Shown here piece by piece: positions 25,109 to 31,914 of a DNA stretch of 64,000 bases. The notes beneath the pieces are model-generated. The model did no database searches and had not been told where the DNA came from. It worked only from the letters and a program-made list of their open reading frames with translations. Origin of the DNA: DATDFB01 sp035276475 (lineage in GTDB: Bacteria > Acidobacteriota > Thermoanaerobaculia > Gp7-AA8); NCBI GenBank assembly GCA_035276475.1, contig DATELQ010000071.1, positions 13,359 through 77,358 of the forward strand, written 5' to 3'. Each line of letters begins with the position of its first letter. The stretch's first letter is position 1. Both the position numbers and the translations under genes were made by a program.

Positions 25109-28090
25109 TTAATCGAGCGCCCTCGCAATCGCCGCGTCGATCGCGTACTCCTCGATTCCCACCTCGGCGACGTCCACATCCACCTGCACGCGCTCCGCCG
25201 GTGGCGCGGGTGTACCGAGTTGCCTACGCAGCGCGGCGGCGGCGCCGAGGAGACGCGCGTCGCGCCTGACGCCGCCGAGCGATTCGAGGAGGCTCGCGGT
25301 GCGCCAGCGGTCGCCGAGCTCCCAGTGGATGCGCAGGCTGTCCTTCAGCGCGCTCGCCGCGCCGGCGTCGCCGCGGCGACGCTGCACGAGTCCTAAAAGA
25401 TTCAGCGACCAGGCGATGCCTTCCTTGAATCCGCCGGCGCGCGACCACGCCAGCGATTCCTCGAGCCGCTCCTCCGCCTCGGGCAATCGTCCCGAATAGA
25501 AGTTCGCCGCGGCCAGATTCAAGAGCGACCACGCCACGCCCTCGACGTCGCGCCGGCCCCGGAAGAGCTGCAGCGTTCCTTTGCACAGCTCCAGCGTGCG
25601 CGCGAAGTCCCCGCTGAGCCACGAAGAGAAGGCGATGTAGTTCAGCGAGCGGCCGGCGTTGGCGCGGTCCTCGAGCTCCTCCCACAGCGTGCGCGAGAGT
25701 TGGTGCAGGTCGATGGCGTGCTCGTACTCGGCGCGCTCGCGGGCGATGCTGCCGCGGAACTGCAGCGACTGCGCGAGGCTCATCGGATCGCCGTGCGCGC
25801 GCGCGAAGTCGATGGCCGCGTCGAGGAGCGCGGTGGCCTTGTCGTAGTCGCATTGCAGAAAGGCCATCGCGCCCGCGCCGGTCATCGCCTTGGCGCGGAA
25901 GTCGTTCTCCTCGCCGCCGGGCAAGGCCAGGATCTGATCGAGCCAGCGCCGCCCTTCGTTGTAAAAGCCGCGCAGGTACCAGAACCACCAGAGCGACGCG
26001 CCGAGGCGAAGGGCGAGCTCGGCGTCGCCGGCGTCGAGCGCGCATTCGAGCGCGGTGCGAAAGTTGTCGGCGTCGGCACCGAGAATGTCGCTCTGCAGCT
26101 CGTTCTCCTCCGCCATCTGCGTCATCACCCGCGCGTGCGCGAGCTGCACCTGCGCGCGGCGGCCGCTCTCGGCGAGGCACTCGAGGCCGTACTCGCGGAT
26201 CGTCTCGAGCATCACGAAGCGCGGCGCGTCGTCGCGGCCGGCGGGATCGCGGCGGAGGAACGCTTTGTCGAGGAGCGACGAGAGGCCGTCGAGCACGTCG
26301 TCGCCGGCGATCCGCTCCGCCGCCTCGAGCGAGAAGCCGCCGCGGAAGACCGACAGCGTCGCGAACAATTCTTTCTCCGCATCGTCGAGGAGGTTGTAGC
26401 CCCACGAGATCGCCGCGCGCATGGTCTGGTGGCGCTCCGGCAGATCGGCCGCGCCGCTCGAGAGGAGCTTGAAGCGGCTGCCGACGCGCGCGAGCATGGC
26501 CCGCGGCGGGAGGAGCTTGATGCGCGCCGCGGCGAGCTCGATGGCGAGAGGGAGGCCGTCGAGACGGACGCAGATCTCGGCGATGGCGCGCGCGTCGTCG
26601 GGGGTGACGGCGAAGTCGCTCTTCGCCGCCACCGCGCGCTCGACGAAGAGCCGCACCGCGGCGTACTCGGTCAGCGCCTCGGGCGCGAGCGGCAGGTCGA
26701 GCGGCGGGAGGATGAGCGGCGGCACGGCGTATTCGCGCTCGCCGCGCAGATGCAGCGGCGCGCGGCTGGTGACGAGGGCTTTGACGTGCGGCGCCGCGGC
26801 GAGAAGGTCGGCGATGACCGGCGCGGCGTCGAGGACCTGCTCGAAGTTGTCGAGGACGAGGAGCATGGCGCGGCCGCGCAGCGCGCTCTTCACCGCGTCG
26901 ACGAGGGCGACGCCGCCTTCGTGCACGCCGAGGACTTCGGCGATCTCGGAGAGCACGAGGCGCGAGTCGAGGATCGGGCCGAGCGAGATCCACCAGACGC
27001 CGTCCGCGTAGTCGCGCAGCAGCTCCGCGCCGACGTCGAGGCTGAGCCGCGTCTTCCCCGTGCCGCCCGGGCCGGTGAGCGTGACGATGCGGACGTCGTC
27101 GCGGCGCAGCAGACTCAGAACATCGTCGCGCTCGGCGTCGCGCCCGAGGAGCGGGGTCAGTGGATGCGGAAGATTCGACGGCGGCGCGACGGTGAAGTTG
27201 ATTTCCTCCGTGAGCGCCGTCTGCGCCGCGGCGCTGCCGATGACCGCGGCGGGGTCGCGATCGAGATCGGAGCGGAGTTGCTGCAGGTCGTCGAGGAGAT
27301 CGCGCGCGCTGCGATAGCGTTCCTCCTTGTCCTTCACCAGCGCGCGTTGCACGATCGCAGCGAGCCGCGGCGGCAACGGCGCGCCGTTCCGGCGCGTCAT
27401 CGGCGGGAGATCGGCGCGGAGAATCGCGCCGGCGACGTCGGGCGCGTTCACCCCCTCGAAGGGCAGCCGCTCGCAGAGCAATTCGTAGAGCACGACGCCG
27501 GTGCTCCAGATGTCGCTGCGCGTGTCGACCTCGGCGCTGCGGAGCTGCTCCGGCGACATGTAGTAGACCGTGCCGCGAATCGTCATCGGCCCGCTCTTCT
27601 TCTTGACCTCGGAGGTCGTGATTCGCGCCAGGCCGAAGTCGAGAAGCTTCACGTAGCCATCGGCGCGCAGCATAATGTTGTCCGGCTTGATGTCGCGGTG
27701 AACGAGGCCGACCGCCTCCGCCGCCGCGAGCGCCGAGGCGATCTGGATCGCAACGTTGAGCACCTCGGTGAGCGCCACTTCCCCCCGCTGCATGCGCTGG
27801 CGCAGCGTGACGCCGTCGACGTACTCCGCAGCGATGAAATGATCGTCGCCGAGCCGCCCGACGTCGTAGACAGTAAGAATGTTCGGATGATTGAGCGCCG
27901 AGGCCGCGCGAGCCTCATGCTCGAGCCGATTGCGCAGGTCGTCGTCCTCGCGCATCGCCGCCGGCAGCACCTTGAGCGCAACCGGCCGCTGCAGCTGCGT
28001 GTCGTGCGCGAGGTAGACCTCCCCCATCCCCCCCGCCCCGAGGAGCGTGCGGATCTCGTATCGGCCATGACGACTCCCAGGCTGGAGCAC
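25109..28090 (-). CDS. Ser/Thr protein kinase fused to NTPase and TPR modules
   Basis: A protein of 993 residues. N-terminal eukaryote-type kinase domain with GAGGMGEVYLAHD, VALKVL, VHRDIKPDNIML (about 130) and DFGLARI, then a P-loop NTPase of the AfsR/LuxR-associated kind with LTGPGGTGKT (about 335), LLVLDNFEQVLDA and LVTSRAPL, then a TPR-rich C-terminus (about 680-960). There is no helix-turn-helix, so output is presumably phosphorylation or scaffolding. The start is GTG at 28090. The short C-terminal tail after the last TPR (VQVDVDVAEVGIEEYAIDAA) is acidic. tRNA-Val lies divergently upstream. Confidence 0.93.
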   Translation of the reverse strand: MLQPGSRHGRYEIRTLLGAGGMGEVYLAHDTQLQRPVALKVLPAAMREDDDLRNRLEHEARAASALNHPNILTVYDVGRLGDDHFIAAEYVDGVTLRQRMQRGEVALTEVLNVAIQIASALAAAEAVGLVHRDIKPDNIMLRADGYVKLLDFGLARITTSEVKKKSGPMTIRGTVYYMSPEQLRSAEVDTRSDIWSTGVVLYELLCERLPFEGVNAPDVAGAILRADLPPMTRRNGAPLPPRLAAIVQRALVKDKEERYRSARDLLDDLQQLRSDLDRDPAAVIGSAAAQTALTEEINFTVAPPSNLPHPLTPLLGRDAERDDVLSLLRRDDVRIVTLTGPGGTGKTRLSLDVGAELLRDYADGVWWISLGPILDSRLVLSEIAEVLGVHEGGVALVDAVKSALRGRAMLLVLDNFEQVLDAAPVIADLLAAAPHVKALVTSRAPLHLRGEREYAVPPLILPPLDLPLAPEALTEYAAVRLFVERAVAAKSDFAVTPDDARAIAEICVRLDGLPLAIELAAARIKLLPPRAMLARVGSRFKLLSSGAADLPERHQTMRAAISWGYNLLDDAEKELFATLSVFRGGFSLEAAERIAGDDVLDGLSSLLDKAFLRRDPAGRDDAPRFVMLETIREYGLECLAESGRRAQVQLAHARVMTQMAEENELQSDILGADADNFRTALECALDAGDAELALRLGASLWWFWYLRGFYNEGRRWLDQILALPGGEENDFRAKAMTGAGAMAFLQCDYDKATALLDAAIDFARAHGDPMSLAQSLQFRGSIARERAEYEHAIDLHQLSRTLWEELEDRANAGRSLNYIAFSSWLSGDFARTLELCKGTLQLFRGRRDVEGVAWSLLNLAAANFYSGRLPEAEERLEESLAWSRAGGFKEGIAWSLNLLGLVQRRRGDAGAASALKDSLRIHWELGDRWRTASLLESLGGVRRDARLLGAAAALRRQLGTPAPPAERVQVDVDVAEVGIEEYAIDAAIARALD

Positions 28091-28161
28091 GAGCGGTCAT
28101 GCTATCCTAGCCGCCCCCACGGGAATCGCGAGAGCCCGCGGGCAGTTGAGAAGGACCCCAT

Positions 28162-28237
28162 AGGCGCTTAGCTCAGTCGGTAGAGCATCACCTTCACACG
28201 GTGGGGGTCGCCGGTTCGAGTCCGGCAGCGCCTACCA
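28162..28237 (+). tRNA. tRNA-Val (anticodon CAC)
   Basis: Full cloverleaf: acceptor AGGCGCT/AGCGCCT perfectly paired, D arm GCTC/GAGC, anticodon arm TCACC-TTCACAC-GGTGG with anticodon CAC (reads GTG), T arm GCCGG-TTCGAGT-CCGGC, and encoded CCA. Its 3' end is copied at 31849, marking it as an integration site. Confidence 0.97.
28210..28231 (+). repeat. Putative attL: tRNA-Val T-arm copy
   Basis: The 22 bases of the T arm and the following acceptor bases recur at 31849-31870 with one mismatch (TTCGAGT against TTTGAGT). Confidence 0.75.
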
Positions 28238-28251
28238 AGGCAACTCATTCA

Positions 28252-28288
28252 CGCCGCTCCGTCCGTCAGACGGAGCGGCGTTTGTTTT
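28252..28288 (+). terminator. Rho-independent terminator after tRNA-Val
   Basis: A 12-bp stem (CGCCGCTCCGTC paired with GACGGAGCGGCG) around the loop CGTCA, followed by TTTGTTTT. Confidence 0.9.
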
Positions 28289-28376
28289 GGCAGGCCTTGA
28301 TCTTCATCAGCGGGCCAAATCCGGCACAGAATTCCGAAGCAAGGTTACAGCGGTTGGCGCGAGCCTAACCCGTTGA

Positions 28377-29252
28377 TCACGAAGCTGATCGAGTGCGTTG
28401 CTCCGCCGAATGCTCTCCAAACGATCGTCCAAGCGCCGTTACTTCCTGCTCCATCTGCGGCAGGATCCGGCTCGCCTTCCTAGCTAAGTACGCCTCGGCA
28501 AGCGGGCTCATAAAAAATTGCCGGACCGCAGCGATCGGTCCGAGGCTCTTGGGCACAAAGACCCTACGCTTCCGCTTCTCGATAGCATCGGCCAGTACAG
28601 TCGCGCATTCGTCGAGAGTCCTGATCCTACTGAACGGACCTGGAAGCTTCGAAAGCATGCCCGTGAAGCTCCGCATGTCCGCATGCGCATCGCGTACGAG
28701 ATCTGTGTCTATCCACGAAAGATTTGCGCAACCGACGCGAACACCGTGGCTAGCGAGCTCAACGCGCAATCCATTGCCGAAATGCTCGACGCCGATCTTT
28801 GACGCCGCATAGGTGGTCAGGCCTGGACTCGTCGCCAGCGCCGAGGCCGAGGAGATGAGCAGGTAATACCCCTTACTTGCGACAACGTGCGGTAGTGTCG
28901 CCTTGACCGTGCGGATCACGCCGATGAGATTCACGTGGATAACGCGCACGAGCGCCTCGACCGGAGTCGAAAGAACTGTTCCGTGCGAGGCGATGCCGGC
29001 ATTGGCGACGACTACATCAAGTCCGCCGAGCGCGTCGATGCTCAGCTTCACCGCGGCATTGAGCGAGGCGTGATCGGTGACGTCGCACTCGGCCCAAATG
29101 TGGCCAGCGCCGAGTTCTTTCGCCAGTTCCGCCAACTTCGCCGGTTCGAGCCCGACCAGTGCCAGGCGCATCCCGCGCCTGGCGAGCCGCCGCGCGAGCT
29201 CGGCGCCTATGCCACGAGCCGGGCCAGTGATGAGTGCAGTCTGTTCATGCAT
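28377..29252 (-). CDS. Short-chain dehydrogenase/reductase
   Basis: A protein of 291 residues with a Rossmann cofactor motif TGPARGIG, VVVANAG, active-site Ser in LLISSASALA and catalytic Tyr/Lys in TYAASK. The C-terminal extension (RVFVPKSLGPIAAVRQFFMSPLAEAYLARKA) suggests a membrane-associated or lipid substrate. The start at 29252 is preferred; an in-frame start at 29291 would add 13 residues with no clear ribosome site. It sits in the low-GC island with a KAS III-like enzyme, so lipid or polyketide-like metabolism is plausible but not shown. Confidence 0.85.
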   Translation of the reverse strand: MHEQTALITGPARGIGAELARRLARRGMRLALVGLEPAKLAELAKELGAGHIWAECDVTDHASLNAAVKLSIDALGGLDVVVANAGIASHGTVLSTPVEALVRVIHVNLIGVIRTVKATLPHVVASKGYYLLISSASALATSPGLTTYAASKIGVEHFGNGLRVELASHGVRVGCANLSWIDTDLVRDAHADMRSFTGMLSKLPGPFSRIRTLDECATVLADAIEKRKRRVFVPKSLGPIAAVRQFFMSPLAEAYLARKASRILPQMEQEVTALGRSFGEHSAEQRTRSAS

Positions 29253-29373
29253 GATCAAAGTACATATCCCCCTGCAGTCGCCGAATCCCAACTCTACCGC
29301 TGGTCAAACGCCCGCCCTCCGGCTGCCTTATGCCGTAAGCGTGATGCCTCACTTAATGCGGCGCCTAACCGAT

Positions 29374-29389
29374 GATAACTAGGAATTAT
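29374..29389 (+). promoter_or_regulatory. 16-bp motif upstream of the membrane protein gene
   Basis: GATAACTAGGAATTAT, eight bases before the ATG at 29397. An exact inverted copy overlaps the start of the convergent KAS III-like gene at 31486-31501. It includes AGGA, which could be a ribosome site. It may be a shared control element or a terminal inverted repeat of the two-gene unit. Confidence 0.6.
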
Positions 29390-29396
29390 CCTGTCG

Positions 29397-30446
29397 ATGC
29401 CGAAATCGTTTCGCAGTTTCGCCGAACGGATGCTGAACCCCTTCCTTTCGTTTCAGGAGATGCGATACGCCGTCATCATCGCAGCCTTCTCTGTCATCCC
29501 TAGCATTGCGATGTTCATCGTCCTACAACTCTACCTTTCGGACGCCGCCGTTACGATGATGTGCCGAGGGCATCACTCCTTAAGTAGCCACGATTTCGCT
29601 CCTCTGTTCAATTACTACACAATTTGGGTGGCCCATGTATTGATTTCGGTTGGAGTGGGAGTCGGTGCCGATCGCAGTGCGTTTCGAAATGCTTCGGAAG
29701 TTAAGATCAAGGCGCTGAAACGCTTTCGGATAGCCATATTCTTGTCACTAATGCTGATCGTATTCGTTGCTGATGCCACTCATCGCAATATCGCTCTACT
29801 GTCGCACGAGCGAATCTTCAATGTGCTCTCAAACGATCCGGCGCTGGCCGTTATGTTTCACAATGACGTCCGGTATCTCAATCGTACGATCCCCATGCCC
29901 ACATCTTTCTCATTTCTACCGATAGTCGCGGTAGCCGCCGCTCTTTGGGCAATGGCAACGGTAATCCTCTGCTGCAGTAGATTCTTGGCTGCATTTCAAC
30001 AATCCGATGGCGACTCGGATACGTCTTCAGGGGATCGCGTTGCGGCATTCAGCGATGCAATGGAGGCGCTGCGATCACATTTTCTGGCTCTCAGTCTCGT
30101 GCTCGTGACCAGCACCTTAGCGACGATTGCGTTCTTCCGAACCCCTCTCGGACTCCTCGGCTCCTCCGAGCGTCGCGACTATCAAAACATCTCGGATGCG
30201 ATGGGACTCGTCTGGGGCGTCACGTTTTCGTTGACTCTGATCGCATTGTGCGTTTATCCCTTCGTAGTGCTTCGCCGCCGTTTCGATAGCCTTGATCGTG
30301 ATGCCCAGGATACTAAAAACGCGGCTCTGGGCCGGTGGATACGTAAACATAGAACGTTATTGCAAGTACCGGCAAACTTGAAGCTGGTCTTGTCAATACT
30401 ATCGCCGGCGACGGTTGCCATCGTTTCCCGCCTTATCTCAATTTGA
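29397..30446 (+). CDS. Hypothetical multi-pass membrane protein
   Basis: A protein of 349 residues with about seven hydrophobic segments (VIIAAFSVIPSIAMFIVLQL, IWVAHVLISVGVGVGA, IAIFLSLMLIVFVADA, FLPIVAVAAALWAMATVILC, LALSLVLVTSTLATIAFF, LVWGVTFSLTLIALCVYPFVVL) and a basic C-terminus. No recognised family and no catalytic motif. Base composition is lower in GC than the neighbours outside the island. It converges on and overlaps the KAS III-like gene by nine bases. The two share a 16-bp upstream motif, so they may be co-regulated. Function unknown. Confidence 0.7.
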   Translation: MPKSFRSFAERMLNPFLSFQEMRYAVIIAAFSVIPSIAMFIVLQLYLSDAAVTMMCRGHHSLSSHDFAPLFNYYTIWVAHVLISVGVGVGADRSAFRNASEVKIKALKRFRIAIFLSLMLIVFVADATHRNIALLSHERIFNVLSNDPALAVMFHNDVRYLNRTIPMPTSFSFLPIVAVAAALWAMATVILCCSRFLAAFQQSDGDSDTSSGDRVAAFSDAMEALRSHFLALSLVLVTSTLATIAFFRTPLGLLGSSERRDYQNISDAMGLVWGVTFSLTLIALCVYPFVVLRRRFDSLDRDAQDTKNAALGRWIRKHRTLLQVPANLKLVLSILSPATVAIVSRLISI

Positions 30447-31487
30447 TATTTGCAAGATCTGGAAGGCACTCACCTTTAGGCCGGATGCTGCAACCCAACC
30501 TATCGCAGCGTCACGCATGTTTAGGACGGCCTGCTCTCGTGCGCGAACGATGCTGCTGGGAAGGGACGAGGTTGCCAAGTTACCCAACTCCGCGAACGTA
30601 GAAAAAACTGTGAGTTGCGCGCTCACACGCGCCGCCAACTCGGCGACGTATGGTCCCATGACTGAATGCGGAAGAATTAGGCTGGGAGTTCCAACGCGAC
30701 TGAGTAATTCCCGCAGTACTCGTATCGCGGGGCGGACAGTCTGTCTCGTAAGCTCCCTTCCGTAGGCGCAAAATTGGGGTGTCGACGATGCATGTATATG
30801 ATCGCTTTTCCCGGCATAGTCCGATGAGGCTCCTAAACCAACGGTGCAAAGATCAGCTAATTCGTTGTGCGATTCGTGTACATACTGCCAATCTGGCCCT
30901 TCTCCTATGAGGAGACTCGCGGTGGCCGCTTCCCCGAGCGTAAAGGCTGGAAATTTCCATTCTAGCTCTGCATCCGACGCGATCGCAAAAGAATCCGGAA
31001 GTACGGCACCTCTGAAGCGCATCGGAAACTCGGCGCTTACGACCAGAGCGATCGCGCCTGGTTTAGACCCGAATAGGGCCTGTGCGATCTCCGTAGCTGT
31101 ACACCATCCGAGGCAAGCGTCCGCGACATCAAATGTCCTCGCTCCGTTCATGCCGAGTTCTTTTGCGATAAAACATGCGTTCGCGGGCTCAGCAAATCCT
31201 CTGTCGACTCCAACATAGATTACAAAATCGACATCATCCGAGCCGAGGTTGGACTTCCGCAATGCACTCTCACAGGCGCGCTGCAGCAGTTCAATCGGGC
31301 GTTCTCGTGGTGCTCGCCAGCGTCGTGATGTAATGCCGATGCGTCTGAGCTTGGCCTTTATCTTCGAAAGCAGCGAGTGAAGATCGCCGTCATATACACC
31401 TCGACTGTAATAAGCTACGAGCTCAAGAATCTCCTCGTTCAAGATTCGCTGCGTCGGCAGGGCACACCCGACTCCTGAGAGATACAT
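30438..31487 (-). CDS. Beta-ketoacyl-ACP synthase III-like enzyme
   Basis: A protein of 349 residues with a thiolase-like fold. The catalytic triad of the FabH family is present: Cys125 in FDVADACLGW, His in LILPHSVMG and Asn in FAELGNLATSSLP. It should perform a decarboxylative Claisen condensation or acyl transfer. It differs from housekeeping FabH in the N-terminal insertion (YYSRGVYDGDLHSLLSKIKA) and lacks acyl carrier protein or fatty-acid neighbours, so a secondary-metabolite or autoinducer-like role is more likely than membrane lipid synthesis. The start ATG is placed directly after the 16-bp motif. Confidence 0.82.
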   Translation of the reverse strand: MYLSGVGCALPTQRILNEEILELVAYYSRGVYDGDLHSLLSKIKAKLRRIGITSRRWRAPRERPIELLQRACESALRKSNLGSDDVDFVIYVGVDRGFAEPANACFIAKELGMNGARTFDVADACLGWCTATEIAQALFGSKPGAIALVVSAEFPMRFRGAVLPDSFAIASDAELEWKFPAFTLGEAATASLLIGEGPDWQYVHESHNELADLCTVGLGASSDYAGKSDHIHASSTPQFCAYGRELTRQTVRPAIRVLRELLSRVGTPSLILPHSVMGPYVAELAARVSAQLTVFSTFAELGNLATSSLPSSIVRAREQAVLNMRDAAIGWVAASGLKVSAFQILQISN

Positions 31488-31501
31488 AATTCCTAGTTAT
31501 C
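31486..31501 (-). promoter_or_regulatory. 16-bp motif at the start of the KAS III-like gene
   Basis: On the reverse strand GATAACTAGGAATTAT runs into the start codon (its final AT is the beginning of ATG), with AGGA correctly spaced as a ribosome site. Exact inverted copy of 29374-29389. Confidence 0.6.
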
Positions 31502-31914
31502 GGACCTGAAGGCAGTCTACCGCATTAATAGGAGTGATGCGCCGGCACTTTTCTTACCCCGCTGCCCAAAAAATGTCCGCTTTTAATCGAGTCGCGATTG
31601 TCTCGCGACGCTGCTAACACCGTTCCGGCGAATCACGGAATCAGAGGTAACTGATTACCGATGTGCCACTTAGCCCTCCTCACGACACTCTTTGGTTCGT
31701 GAGCTATACCGGCAGCATAGGTCCATCACTACCTCGAGGCGGAGCATTACGAACAACGCGCTGCCAACGTCCCGAGGCGTTCGCAAAGCATTGAAAACGA
31801 CGTATGTCCTAAATGCCTAGGATGCGGAATGTTATTCACAGATAGACCGCCGGTTTGAGTCCGGCAGCGCTCTAACCAGCAGTCAGCAACCTTCCGGCGG
31901 CGTTTCCGCCCCCC
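31502..31914. other. Gene-free right end of the island
   Basis: About 410 bases with no credible gene. The sequence is lower in GC, contains no obvious promoter or terminator, and ends with the tRNA-Val 3'-end copy at 31849-31870 just before the CHAT-TPR gene. Confidence 0.6.
31849..31870 (+). repeat. Putative attR: degraded copy of tRNA-Val 3' end
   Basis: Matches 28210-28231 in 21 of 22 bases and continues as TCTAACCA against the tRNA CTACCA. It has no tRNA 5' half and is therefore not a functional tRNA. Confidence 0.75.

Larger units (their letters stand above)
28232..31870. mobile_element. tRNA-Val-associated genomic island (about 3.6 kb)
   Basis: Bounded by the tRNA-Val 3' end and a degraded copy of it. 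The interior is visibly less GC-rich than its surroundings and holds three cargo genes (SDR, membrane protein, KAS III-like). No integrase is present, so it is either a remnant or was mobilised from elsewhere. A tyrosine recombinase lies 10 kb away at 41956, but a link is not shown. Confidence 0.7.

Noticed and set aside
25700..28171. Forward frame of about 820 codons antisense to the kinase-NTPase-TPR gene
   Set aside because: Arg/Glu/Ala-rich with no motif; the reverse strand encodes canonical kinase and P-loop motifs.
31840..31875. A third tRNA gene at the right end of the island
   Set aside because: Only the T arm and part of the acceptor are present; no D arm or anticodon arm upstream.
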